Source: Bradysia coprophila
Taxonomy: Eukaryota; Arthropoda; Insecta; Diptera; Sciaridae
Assembly: GCF_014529535.1 (NCBI RefSeq)
Contig: NC_050738.1
Coordinates: 14,710,062-14,774,061 of the forward strand
Reading direction: 5' to 3'
DNA: 64,000 bases
Positions within the stretch are counted from its first letter, which is position 1. Every line of letters begins with the position of its first letter. The translations under genes were made by a program, and so were the position numbers. Below, piece by piece: positions 11,276 to 23,939 of the stretch. The notes under the pieces are model-generated. The model made no database searches. It saw only the letters and a list, made by a program, of their open reading frames with translations, and had not been told where the DNA came from.

Positions 11276-13717
11276 TATCAGAAGTCACACCCAAATCTTA
11301 CGCAATAATTTTTAATAAAAGCAAAAGAAAGAAACAGCGAATCATGTATGTGTTCCCATCGCAAAGAACAAAAATGACTGTTTGACTGTCAGACAAATTT
11401 TGATATCAAGAGATAGCAAAGAAACTAGCATGTTATTGTTGTGTGGTGTCCAAACTCTGTCTTATGCCATTAGTAATCTGGTATTAACCTGTCGCAGACG
11501 GTAAGCATATTAACAGTTTTACTATTTAAACTATTACTTCATTTGATCGAAGATAGAATTTGATAGATTGATTTCAAAAATATTTTACTTCATTTGTTTT
11601 GAACATGCTTTTTGCTATATAAGACCTCATTAGTCAGACCTTGTCGTTTATTATTGCTGTTGTTGTCGATAACACATGACAGCCGTCTGTAACCGGTTAA
11701 TGGTATAAAATAGAGTAGTACAACTAAATATTCTATTAACCATTGTACGTGCTTTGAATGTATTGAGTAGTGAGAATCTGGTGCAGCGAAAAACTTAAAC
11801 CAATGAACTGAATGAGTGCATTATTCATTAACCCATTAGGGATGGCTTTGTCATCAATTATCTGATTGGCTCTGGCAGATGCTAAATTATATGACAAACT
11901 ACAAGTTACAGCTAATAAAGTAAAAGATTTCCTTTCTATTTTATTCCAACAAGAGCGAAATGCCGCGAATCGCTCGGATTGAAATTACTCTGTCAAAAAA
12001 AGAGGCCCGAAAATTGACCTTTTGTACTTCGACCTGTCATCACACCGCTAATATGAAAAACAGCTTTCTTAAGCGTCTACACACCTTGACAAAGTTGCGT
12101 ACATTTTTTTATGTTCAATCGGCTTTCAGAACCATTGACCTCTTCTGCATCACAATTTTTTTCCTTTGCTCAATTTACCCGTTTTTCATTTTATATCATT
12201 CCGAAACCTGACACATTTATTCAAGTTGCTTATCCCTGTCAATGTAAACATAAAAGAAAACCAGTTGAGATCGTAGAAAATTGCTTTGATATGCCCCGCA
12301 CGAACTCGTGTTCCCCGCACGAGTATCTCAAGGTATATGTTCAAACCGCCTTTCTCATACTCCAAGTCACAGCTGTGAATCGTAACTGTTACAAACGACA
12401 TATAAAACCTGATAGTCCTTCGTATTACGTATGAGGCTGAAAATTGTCTTGTTCAATTAGCTTTTCCTAGTTTTTCTTTTGCAAGTAAAACAAAATTCTT
12501 TTACTCTTCCACTCTGCTTCAATAAAGATTTATTTATGTCAATACTTGAATGGTAAAATGGTTACACATTCAACATTTAACAGTCGCATGCGACACATCT
12601 GTTTATTTGAATTTCTTATATCAGTGGAAATTTAACTATAGATACTGGATGAATATATCCGTACAGCATAACATCTTAACATTAGATGTGCATTTATTCT
12701 GTATAATTTTACAAGCAACTGAATAATTATGCAAATCTTTTCCTAGAATGTCCTTGATTAAGTCTTCGCTAATTTCGAAATTGATTTATTTATTGTGGTA
12801 TGTTTGTATACAGCGACATTAAAAACTTTCGAAATAAATCGCTGTTTGCCCTTCTTTCGTATTAATCAAATCTGTTCTATTGAATTTAAAATTTTCTTTC
12901 TTTTTTTGTTGTACAATAAATTTACTGAAACGTTTCATGTGTTGCTAAAACGGATTCCTCGTTATAACAAGTGATCCATATAGAGTGAAATATATTTGTT
13001 GTAAAGGTTAGACATTTTAACGTACATGCACTGAGGAATGGGACGGAAACCAATTAAATTAATGATTGAAACGTGATTTATTTGAAAACATATATTATGG
13101 TGTTAAGAATATTAGGATATTGTATACGCAGTACTTATAAATGTTCCAATTTGTCCCACTTTGTTCAATGTTTATGTTCTTGTTACCGTTTCGAAGAACT
13201 AATTACTTAACAAACGAAGGAAATGGTGAAAAGCGAAAGGTGGGAGATGAGTCGTCTGTTTTAAACTTTTGAGTGTTTTGTTTTCGAGAATGAATAAATT
13301 TCCTTCTTGGTAAATGGACAGAAAACTAGAATATGAGTTTATTCGACCTGATTACCATTCTGTATGGACATGGAAGTGAAGAATATATAAGATTTTTACA
13401 AACTGAACCTTTCAATCCCTATTTTATTTATAGTTTCTAATTGCTAAGTGTTTTGCAAACGGCAAGCGTATCGCAATACTATCAATAAATCTACTACTTC
13501 ATTTATTCAGTATTTTAAATATTTCTCGAGCGAGTGAACTTTCAGTAGCTGGATAGTATATAGTCCATTACGTCCGTGGATCCAAATTTTATTTTGACGA
13601 ATTGGGACGATGTAGCCCGACCCAAAGAAGATGGCGGTATTCCAACTCATCAAACTAAAAATTTGGACTCACGTACGTACTGTGCTTTACGTGATTAGGC
13701 ATATTTCATAATGAGCG
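11276..13717. other. Non-coding stretch, nothing recognised
   Basis: AT-rich DNA with no supportable gene. Frames at 11960-12434 have no domain or splice support. Copies of a TTTTGCAAACGGCAAGCG-like motif near 11500 and 13450 resemble the termini of the outer MITE in IR intron 4 and may be decayed relatives. Confidence 0.5.
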
Positions 13718-14766
13718 TATTTTATCACATAAGCGAAAACGAGACAACAACATAGAACCGAAGTGTAATTTTTGTATTAAACTTCTAGTTAAGTAATTTT
13801 GACATCCGAACATCAGGAGTATGTGATAATAGTAGATTATTCACCTCTGGCCACATGTTTATTTAGACACTTGGGGAGTTGTTGCATGAGCCGAAGGCGA
13901 ATGTTATAACCCCAAGTGTCTAAATAAACATTTGGACAGAGGTGAATAAGCTATTTTATCTACCGACGGCGAAATAATAGTAGGGATGGGAGGCGTTCAA
14001 AATTATCGATAATATCAATCGAAAGAAATTATCGATAATCGATTAATCATATCGTTATCGATAATTTAATAATTATCGATAATTATCAAAATATCGAAAT
14101 TCGATAATTATCAAAATATCGATATTTTGATATTTATCTGAAAATTCATGAGAATATACCGATATATCGGAATATATCGATAAATATCGTATTTTCGGAC
14201 CGAAATATCGATATATCGAATTATCGATATCTTGATAACTATCAAAATATTAATAATTGTCGATTATCAATATTTTTTTGATAATTTTCGATAAAAAAAG
14301 TCGATAATTATCGATTATCGATAATTGATAATTATCGATAATCATTTTCATTATCGCCCATGCCTAAATAATAGCACTTTTTCACTGCTATCATTTCACC
14401 TAGGTAGATAGAAACTATGCAATAACTTCCCATGGGAGTGTCTAAATAAACATGTGAACAGAGGTGAATAATCTACTATTATCTACCTAGGTGAAATAAT
14501 AGCAGTGAAAAAGTGCTATTATTTCGCCGTCGGTAGATAAAATAGCGTATTCACCTCTGTCCAAATGTTTATTTAGACACTTGGGGTTATACCATTCGCC
14601 TTCGGCTCATGCAATAACTCCCCAAGTGTCTAAATAAACATGTGGACAGAGGTGAATAATCTACTATTATCACTTCGCATGTCAAAATTACTTAACTAGA
14701 AGAATAATTGAAAAATTACACTTCAGTTCTATGTTTTTGTCTCGTTTTCGCTTACGTGATAAAATA
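13718..14766. mobile_element. Large fold-back element with nested palindromes
   Basis: Long inverted arms begin TATTTTATCACATAAGCG at 13718 and end with the near-complement at 14766. Matching arm pieces continue inward: a segment with CATAGAACCGAAGTGTAA, then one with TTAAGTAATTTTGACAT, then CACCTCTGGCCACATG. Within each arm lie smaller hairpins built from GTGTCTAAATAAACAT and its complement around a CGCCTTCGGCTC-like centre (about 13845-13955 and 14545-14660). Most of the middle is taken by a separate hAT-type insertion (13981-14366). There is no coding capacity and no clear target duplication. Confidence 0.75.
13973..14374. mobile_element. hAT-type MITE rich in TATCGATA motifs, with 8-bp duplication
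   Basis: The element is 13981-14366 (386 bp). Its ends are TAGGGATGGGAGGCG and TCGCCCATGCCTA (inverted, imperfect). A perfect 8-bp duplication AATAATAG lies at 13973-13980 and 14367-14374, as expected for the hAT superfamily. The body is almost entirely variants of ATTATCGATAAT, many containing TATCGATA, the core recognised in Drosophila by DREF and BEAF-32. It inserted into the fold-back element. Confidence 0.85.
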
Positions 14767-15146
14767 GAGTACACACTTGTCGCTATCAGTCTCGGCAAGC
14801 CTCGACTTCTTCGTGACAAGTGTGTAATATATAATAAACGACGGAATATGGTAATGTGCTACTATTTGTCCCAAATTAACGTAATTTGATTGGTTAATAC
14901 TATCAAGGAATCACAACTGACGTGTAATTCCTCGAAAATCATGATTCAGCAGGGCCCATTATGGGAAATTGTATTTACTAAAATTACTACAAAATAACGA
15001 AATATTTCACAAATTCACGGAATTCACCAAATTTGTTAATTGAAACGCGTAGATGAAAGAAACTTTTTTCTTGCTAATAAAATGGATTTTTTAAATAAAT
15101 CAATATCTTCAATTCATTGTCAGTGTAAAAAAGAACACATTTTTGA

Positions 15147-15321
15147 ATAAATTCAACGCACTTCAAGCAAAAGTGCTATTAAAGATAGCTGTCAAATAGA
15201 GTACTATTTTGTATGAAAAAATTGCCTGAATTTTTTTACAGTGCTAAAATTTCTTCGATACACTGTTCAGTTCAGTACCCTATTTAGAGTACCACTCATG
15301 CTTGAAGTGCGTTGATTAATT
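15147..15321. mobile_element. MITE (family A), second copy
   Basis: The element is 15154-15314 (161 bp), with the same CAACGCACTTCAAGCA termini as the copy in the IR gene. Both also share the internal run ACTCTAAATAGGGTACTGAA or its complement. Flanks ATAAATT and ATTAATT fit a 7-bp duplication with one later change. Confidence 0.9.
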
Positions 15322-15627
15322 CTAAAATTCTAACCTTGCCGATGTTTGAGTACGTTCAAGCAGCGTTTTTGTCTTGGTACACGTAAATTTTCGTTATTAG
15401 TTTCGTGATTCGTCTTGATCAAAGAAAATGCAGTTAATAGACGTCTCATTGTCAAAAAATTGAAATGCACCGGTCAGATGGTAATTGTAACAATTTAAAT
15501 ACTTAAATTGCTGACTAAACCATCAAATTATGTTTGGTGCACTTCCTTTGCAAATTACACAGAAATAAATTACAACACAGAGTCCACTTACTGTTTGCGT
15601 TCCCCTTTTTCCATGCTCACCAATATT

Positions 15628-15867
15628 TCAGTTGGTAAAGCCGTAGAATTGAATGATTCGAGATTCCTTCCACTTTGGCAATAGTTTGATGAGTACTTCG
15701 TGTCCACAAACTTTAATATTGCGACCACTATCACGACAATGAACTAATGCAGAAAGAAATTCGTCGGTTAAAAACTGATTGAGGATTGTAATGAAAATAA
15801 TAGGATATTGTTGTGACGTAAATTGTTTAAAATGCATATCCTGATAGTAACTATGAAATACAATCAA
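15628..15867 (-). CDS. Unrecognised open frame, possible terminal exon
   Basis: A 79-codon minus-strand frame, or about 70 codons if it begins after the acceptor-like TATCAG near 15840. The peptide has gene-like composition, including CRDSGRNIKVCGHEVLIKLL and a terminal WKESRIIQFYGFTN. No family recognised, and no partner exon found. Confidence 0.25.
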   Translation of the reverse strand: MIVFHSYYQDMHFKQFTSQQYPIIFITILNQFLTDEFLSALVHCRDSGRNIKVCGHEVLIKLLPKWKESRIIQFYGFTN

Positions 15868-15999
15868 ATAAACTTACATTCATTTTCAATTAAGAATTTC
15901 GAGTATAATCTCCTTCACAAAAATAAAATCACTTCAAATAATTAAAACCAAAGACGCAATGCTCCAAACAGAAAATGTAAATTATTTAAAAACAATTCG

Positions 16000-17640
16000 C
16001 CGCAAATAATTCTACTCTGCAAGTTTTAGACGTGTTTCACAACTCGGTCTCAGAAAAGAACTGATTTTCCACTTTAGAATCTCATTTGCTCATTGCCATA
16101 AAATGTATAAAACAAGAGACTTGAAAAATAACTTTTATGTTGTATCGCGTATGATGTGTGTTTTATTATGTATATGTATAACTTCATGTACTTAAATGGC
16201 TCATAGTGTTTCGGTGTATACCATCATATCCATCATAATATACTAGTTATTACCTAGTCTGAAGACGAAGACATTACCGTATGTATAAAAAAATGCTTCT
16301 ATCGAATAGTTATGGGCACTAAATGCAAGTCTAGTACCAGTGAAACACACAAAAATTAATACGATCGTTTTGAGGTAGCTAACATTTCTTCTGGGTCTTT
16401 GGTGATCGGTTGGAAGTTTTTTTTTACGCAACACGACATGCACAATAAAAATGATTTAGAGTAACAAAATAAAAAAAATCGTCGAACTTTTACGACTACA
16501 TTCGATGAGAGTATAGATGAATCAATTTCAATATTGTATCGTAACAAATCTATTTTACTTTGGACGAGGGATTTACATACAACTAATTAAGAAAATTCGG
16601 TTCTGTGACGAGTTATCACATGAGCAAGACATTATACAAACGAATTACCAGGAGATTTCGAACAGCTCTCGTTTGAAGACTTTTTCTTCTTTTTGTTGTT
16701 TTATATCAATCAACCGTTGCTCCACTTCAGAATAACATTATTTCGTATTTTCTTTAAAAAAAAAACATATTCGATGTTTGGACCTCCCATGCAGCTGATT
16801 TTGTTTTGTTTTAAATTTTATAATATTTTATAATGATTCTGAAATCTTTCGTTCCACAGAACGGTTCAGTGTTCATATCCAATGATCGTTTTTATTGATC
16901 ATGCAAATATATAATTGATTATAATTTTTAGTCCCATTTTTTCCGCTTTCGTATTAATCTGGCTTCACTCATTTATGTTTCTTAGAAAAAGACAACTATT
17001 CAATTATCTTCTGTGCATGGGCTGTGCGTTCTGCTAAAATTATTTAATTTGGACTCAAATATATTCGGAAAGATTTTGATTTGATTTTAGACGTTCCAAT
17101 CGAGGTTTCAATTAATTCGATCGAAAGAAAAATGCGGAACGAGAGGAGCCAGTTTCGGTTCACGTGTTTACGCTTTACATACTCAGGTCCGAACTGGTGA
17201 ATTCGGGAGACTACCCCAGGACCCTTTGGATTTTTCTATGAAAATTTTGATTTTTTTTGTTTTTTTTTTATTTTTTACTAATGAGTAGTAATAAGCCCCC
17301 AAGAGGCTTTTCAAGCCAGTGCGGCCCTGTTACATATCAATATAGATCGCACAATTTGAAATATTGTTTTGCGAACAACAAACAAGGAAAATCTTGTTTG
17401 TTACGCGTTTCAATATGTAAGTTAATATCATACAATAGCGATAAGCTACAAAGCAAAATGTTAACTTCAGGAATAATCAAACCAAATTTCCAATAAATTT
17501 ATATGCAGCTCCTTTAGTAGGAAATTGATGATTACGTGAAATTACACGGCTGTTTGAATATTATTAAATTATATTGACGATTATGGTATGGTTTATCAAT
17601 TATCAGACATTACTTTGTTGAATTAACGGTTCAGCCCTAA
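16000..17640. other. Non-coding stretch, nothing recognised
   Basis: AT-rich sequence with poly-T and poly-A runs. Short frames on both strands show no domain and no splice support. Confidence 0.5.
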
Positions 17641-17648
17641 AGCTAACA

Positions 17649-17846
17649 ATGTGTATCAATAGTAGGGACATTACGTTGACTGTCGTTGTTATAGTCTTTT
17701 ACGCGAATGGTTATGGAAACCAACTACTTTCAGAACATGTGACAAAAATTGAAATTTTGAGCAAAATATATGATAACTATCATCCAGATGCTAAGCCGAG
17801 GTTGGCAACACATCATATGCGAAAGTTTCGAGTCTACGCAATATGA
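17649..17846 (+). CDS. Short frame with a signal-like N-terminus
   Basis: A 65-codon frame. It starts with Met, then a hydrophobic stretch ITLTVVVIVFYANGYG that would suit a signal peptide, then EILSKIYDNYHPDAKP. The last part is loosely reminiscent of the N-terminal helix of Cys-loop receptor subunits, but that is a guess. It could be a first exon of a gene whose other exons I did not find. Confidence 0.2.
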   Translation: MCINSRDITLTVVVIVFYANGYGNQLLSEHVTKIEILSKIYDNYHPDAKPRLATHHMRKFRVYAI

Positions 17847-17849
17847 GAA

Positions 17850-20550
17850 CATAATTTGTTGTACAAAACCTTTAGGCTGTAGTTCTTTAAAAACTCCAAA
17901 TTTGCGACCCTGCCTAATCCTTCATCGATCGTTTGCAAATCATTCCACCCCACTCCAAAAAAATGTTCAAATAACGACGGATAACTTCTACTTCCCACAC
18001 TATACTTCTTTGCGTTTCCATCTTAAAATTATACCTATGCCTATTATGCTACGACTTTACTTATAAATTCCGAATGAAGAACTTCCTACAGTAGGTCTCT
18101 TACATTAAGTAAATTTAATGTTGCTGGTTTTATGAAATTCTGATAAAATACTATTCGATGGTGTAAGGTTCGTTACAAATTATGCATTACCGTAAAAACT
18201 AACAGCATTGCACATTCTTTGAATGTCTATCCTCAGTTTAATAAATTTAATATAATTCCCATGAAGGTCTATCGTCTATCGTATTTCGGATAAATTGAAA
18301 CGAAATGGTTGTCGAAATCGAAATCTGTTGCTTAATATTTTCAACCGAATACGTACTTTACTTGCGTATGCATTTTTATGGAATGCTACCTTTGAATTAA
18401 GATTACATTATACCAAAATGCATTCAAGTTCGATAGAACAGAATTGACGGAAATTTGCAGTAATCGTCTTCAGTCGATGCAATGGCAAAAAAGGCAACAT
18501 CAAAAGAAGTACTAGATTCGAGAATTTAAACTAATTTGGTCAATGTTTCCAAATAAAATCAAAACTTTTTCCAGCTCTTTATTGTGTATAGTTCTGATAA
18601 ACAATGAATAAGGAAAACAGATAACATTGGAGTATCCTAATTGAATGCTACAAATGAATGCTATTGAATAATTGAGTAGGTCATTTAAAATGAGCGAAAA
18701 AACCAAAAGCATTGAATCGTCATTATACCGTCACCCTTACCGTGATCTATCGAAATACCTAGTGGCTTCAATATATTTTGGAGTCCTATAGGAGAAAAGC
18801 ATGAGAATTGAGTTTATGGATCACATCTAGATATTGTTCCTGCATTGATCTTGTATGAAAGTGAAAACCGTCTTTTTTAACCATATTACCACATCAGATA
18901 GACTTATACTCTTTACATAATAAGGAACCTAAACGAAGACATTGCTTTGCTGTCTAACGGAACATCTAGTTGCCTCGATGAGACCACCTGAAGAATCAAA
19001 TGAACCTGACGCAATAGTCTGACACGTGTAACAGATCCACTATAATCAAACGTAATAAATTTATTTTTCAAGTCGTTTTATCTTCAAAATAAAACAATTT
19101 AAAAATTCCTTCGATTTACGGCTGTTGTCTACGCCCAAGCGGGTGGCATAACATATCGATTGATATTATGCGAAGATGACGACTTCCTATACAAATAAAA
19201 TTAGCTAAACGCAACTGCAAATCATCATATCAAAGAACAAAGAAACTCTCAAAGAAACTGTAATTGCCCAATAAAAGTTTCCTTTATGCAGAATAACAAC
19301 CCCACATTCACTTTGCAACGAAAACCGCAATGAATTTAGATATCCTCGTCACAAGATTGAAGCCAAACATATATCGTGCGCATGCTAAATGCGAAAATCA
19401 AGTCCTGCCAAACGTATATAAAATGTTGTACGATTCTCTCTCTTAGTGTTGTTGACAACCCTCCTTATATTTCCAACGTACGTTCACACACTTTTCAGTC
19501 TCTGTTTTTCCACCCAAGCTTCTGCCACAAAGCACTTTCTTTTGTGCATGGACAATAAACGAGTGCTAAACGAAAATTCAATTTGAAGCAAAGGAAATGA
19601 ATCCTTACACAATCACGATAAATAGCAGAAAAACATCGTTTGTAAGCAGTTGATGAAGTTGCCAGTGCTTGTTTAGCGCAGTGAAATGTTCAACACACAA
19701 AAAAGTGTCGAACAAATTGTTAAGAATTCCATAACTTAGACTGTCACCTGTGCTGTATACGTGTGTTCGCTATCGGTATAAGTAATACAAAATCGTGAGA
19801 CTCAATTATATAATTTGCGTGTACAATGTAATATTCTACCTGTGTGAAAATTACCCATTTTCTATTATATGACTAAATACAGGAGAAAATTACCATAAGT
19901 AAATATAATTATGCAAAATTATACGTAAAATGTTAAAATATCAACGCAAATAGAATATAAACCGAAAACTTAACATATCGCAAATAATAATGTTCAACGC
20001 ACCACCATCCCCTTCGAAAATTGGATGTTGTGCGTTAAGACGCACGCCACCACGTCCCCCACAAGAAATATATTTCGAAAGCCGCGGCAAGTGCTGTAAG
20101 AAATTGTTACGTTATAATGGATACCCAAACAAAGTTCGTATATTTTATTGGTTTTCTATTTTATATTGTTTCTAGTCTCGCACTCCAACAAATATATGCG
20201 ATGTGATGTAGCTAGGGTGAATATCGTTCGATTATGATTTAAGATATTTATGATTGTTACGAAGATACAGTTTGCAGTTACTTTACGTTTGAATTTTTCT
20301 TTAACTTTAAATTTTTATTTCTTACTAAATGTATTGCAGCAATTCAATCTAACAAATTGGCTTTGTCCTGATTCAGAACATTAATAAGTTTGTCCTTGAT
20401 GGTATTTATTTCGTACAATAATTTCTCCCAACGGAATGATCCCCGACTATTTATTTTCTGGATTCGTTTTGTACATCCCAACAAATTTTCCAAATATATA
20501 ACTATAACAAGCAGCACACACTCGTCGAATGGATACTTACAATCGAAATA
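17850..20550. other. Non-coding stretch, nothing recognised
   Basis: No supportable gene or repeat structure beyond AT-rich background. A proline-rich 61-codon frame at 19990-20175 is unrecognised. Confidence 0.45.
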
Positions 20551-20558
20551 TTTTGCAG

Positions 20559-20677
20559 ATTTTATTGTATCCGGAGGAAGGCTGGGCGAGAAATGCGGGA
20601 CATTGTTATTGGACAATAAGGCCATACAAATGGTGGAAAAATACGTGCATTGTGGAGGAAATAGCTGGTTCCAGACA
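20559..20677 (+). CDS. Orphan internal exon candidate
   Basis: Acceptor TTTTGCAG at 20558 and donor GTGAGT at 20678 bracket an open frame containing GGRLGEKCGTLLLDNK and VEKYVHCGGNSWFQ. The Cys, Gly and Trp content and clean splice sites make it look like a real internal exon of an extracellular protein. I do not recognise the family. The exon-like frame at 23841-23934 does not share its phase. Confidence 0.3.
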
Positions 20678-20699
20678 GTGAGTATTATTGAGATTGGTT

Positions 20700-22930
20700 A
20701 AATATAGCTCTGTTTTCTGCCTTTGATATTGCCCAACATTTTGCAATTTCAAAGATATTAGACACACAATAACTACGAAACGCAATGTAGATATTTGAGA
20801 AAAATTTCATCTGGCATTGATAATGACGACAAAAATAAACGATGATATCTGACTAATGTGACCTTGCAATAGCAACATGCAAGTTAAATGAAATGAAGTA
20901 ACAGATTTCCCAACAAAATCTTGAAAATTGTAAGATCAATAAAGAAGTAATAGACCCTGTAATTATACTGAAATGGTGGCCGATTGTGAGAGATAAATAT
21001 GACTGAAAAGGCAAATTGAAGTTTCCCATTTCTCAAGTTTTCGTCAATTTCCCAATTTCCCTAATTTACGCAAATTTTAATTGTGGAAAATTTGGGGAAA
21101 TATGAGCAAACCTGTGAAAATACAGAAAAAAAGTCCTAAACATAGTCCCTAGATGGTCCGATGAATGCTAAAGATCACAGCCATAAACGTAAATTTTTCC
21201 ACAAAATGCCAACTTTTCATCAATTATAATTTCCAATGAAACAGTACACACCTTCACCTATTATGTCTGTGCCTAATACCGAAAATTGATCTAACCTCGT
21301 GACAATAATGTAGCAATTGGTCTCAATTGTATTAGCATAAATATCCGCCAAACTAATCAGAGGATATCAAAATAATTTATTCAACTAAGTAATGCAATAA
21401 TCTGCTGTTGTACATAATAATGATACTTATACACCAGTGTTATCGATTGAAAATTACAGCACATCAAATAATGTGAAACATGAGTATAATGCCGAGCCGA
21501 TGTATGTATACATATGCTATGCATACTGCAGACTGTTATATCAGTTTTGTGTAATTCATTATTAAGGGAAAATTTCGTTTCCTATCACGACCAGCCAAAC
21601 ATTTTACAACATAAAGTCAAGTGATAGTTGCTCGTATTTAACACGAAGAAAATTTTACTTACGTTTGCATACTGAAAATTACAGCTTAAGGATGCGCAGT
21701 TTTAGAGAAACAGGTAGTTTGGTTTTGGTGGGTGGTTTGTCTAACTTCGTACAAAGGCAAATGAAAAGCACCTCTAATTTTGGGCATTTTGGTTTGCACG
21801 ACCATTTTTCAGCCTGGATCTTTGGTTTTTATTTCGATCCCTCAGCTGTTTGTCAGTTTTTTTTTTTTTAATTAAAAGAATAGATACTCCTGCTCCGACA
21901 GACAAACCTAATCTATTACCATGTATCTGTAGTCGATTCAATCGACTCGATTGTTACAATAAAAGTATAAAAGTTTTAGATTTTCCAAACAGTACATTCC
22001 TAAACGAAATACTTGGTAAAAGCCGGGAATATTTGTAAGCAATATACACTACACACAACCCATGAACATGACAGCGATGCAACTCGCGTTATATCAATAT
22101 CCGCATAATCAACGACTTACAACTTCTATGGGTGGCTTATACACGAGTAATAATAATTGAAAATCAAACAATGCAGAAAATTAACTTTTCCTAAAACGTT
22201 TTCCATTCAATGGAAAACCGAAGGAAAACTGTATAGCAATTCGACATGACTGGTATCCTATAAAATGACAACAGAATTCGAATTGATGGGATAGATAGAT
22301 TTTCGGATCAATATAAATGCTTTCAATGTGAAGTGGAAGGAAAAAAAAACTTTTGAAAGCTTTCTTAACTCAGCAAGTGTTTTTAATGATTAATTAGTTA
22401 TAATGTTGCTGTAAGAGAAAAAAAAAAGTTTCCTGATTTTAAATGGATTTTTCATTAATAAGTAATTCGATTTTAAAGTTTTCGCGACGTCATCCCACTT
22501 TCAATTATTTTGTAGGTCGTTAGCATGACCTAAAAGAAGACATGTAACTTGGAAAAGATATCGAAGTTATGTTGCGAAATTACAAACATTTCAAAACAAT
22601 TTAAGTTTCAGCAAGTTTCAAAGATATATAAAAATGTTCGGGAGATTCAGTTGTGGGGTCGTCCATGAAGGTTTCCCGGATTTCCCAAAAAGATACATCA
22701 ATTTCTGATCTAATGAAAATTTTAGGCCGTTTCTCTTCACTTTCGCGTACGAATAGCATCTTACAGACTATTGCGTGTGCGATAGCATCTTAGATACTAC
22801 TGAAAATTGAAAAATAATACACTAACCTTAGGTCAGTATTAGGGGTGATGTTTCTTCCTATCGCCTTAATTGTATTCATTCCACGTCTTTTACGTGAAGA
22901 CTTTCACGTCTTTCTTTTTATTTCTTATAT
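20700..22930. other. Non-coding stretch, nothing recognised
   Basis: No gene supported. Frames at 21665-22038 are short and lack domains. Homopolymer runs of A and T are frequent. Confidence 0.5.
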
Positions 22931-22942
22931 ATTCTACATGGA

Positions 22943-23016
22943 CGAGTGAGTGCAACGGCACTCTTTACCTTTTTCCTGTTGAAAGCACAGAAAACGTTGT
23001 GCAACGAATAAAACTA
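22943..23016. repeat. Short dispersed repeat, copy 1
   Basis: The order CGAGTGAGTG, CTCTTT, ACAGA, AACG, TTGTG and AATAAAACT recurs at about 39234-39292 with scattered differences and slightly different spacing. Type unknown. Confidence 0.4.
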
Positions 23017-23840
23017 TAAAATGATAAGTACGTAAAGACTTTGTAGTTAAGAGGTATGGATGCTTCGCCGAAAAGCATAAATTTGGGCGTTTTTTAAATA
23101 CTCTATTTGAGATTATTTTTGATGATAACGAACACTTCATTCGGGCAATTTTTACTATTAACTATTTAACTATTTTTACTGAAAGCTGACACATTCGTGG
23201 TCCTTATTGCGGTTGTGCATTTTTCAAAAACGATTCTGGTGAAAAGATGTCTTCGAAAATAATACGAAACGCACAAATGTAGGCTACAATTTTAGTCTCT
23301 TAAGGGATGGAAAAATTCACCTGTCAGCTAGTGACACCGACTACAATCGTACTGATTTCGGACTATTTAATATCCTATGACCTGAATTTGACATGCTCCT
23401 TACAATAGACCACGCCTTTACTATTTAAGACGAATTAACACAACGATAAATTTAGTCACTTTTTTAGATGACGCTGCGTTAGAAAGACTTGAGTGAGAAA
23501 GATTTTGAATTTTGACCGTACTCACGGCGTGAATTGAGAGTTGTGTTGATCCATCTTAATTATAAATTACTATTTATCGCTATGCTACACTTAGGACAGT
23601 TCGATGTTGTGAAGTGAAAAGCTCGGAATGAGTATTGTCCATTTGCCTCGGGATATATGTTAAGACGTTTGCTCTTGAAGACGTCCCCTACGCAGGAAAG
23701 TCTTTTAAGGAAGCTTGCTATAGTAAAGTTATATGAAAAATAGAAACCATTTCTCAATCTTGCATTATTTTCTCGTTTTTAGTTGAACGACTTTATGAGA
23801 ATAACACACATCAAAGTAAAAGTAAACTTTTGTATTGCAG

Positions 23841-23934
23841 AACTTCAACGTTTGGTCGAATGATTCCAGCTGACTCAGGAGCTTTACTAATAATTGGTTC
23901 TTTTAAAAAGCGGTTTCCTGATCCGGATTTTAAG
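23841..23934 (+). CDS. Orphan internal exon candidate
   Basis: Acceptor TGTATTGCAG at 23840 and donor AAG/GTAAAG at 23934 bracket a frame with FGRMIPADSGALLIIGSF and KRFPDPDFK. Unrecognised. Only one of the three frames is open, requiring two bases of a codon from an upstream exon. Confidence 0.25.
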
Positions 23935-23939
23935 GTAAA

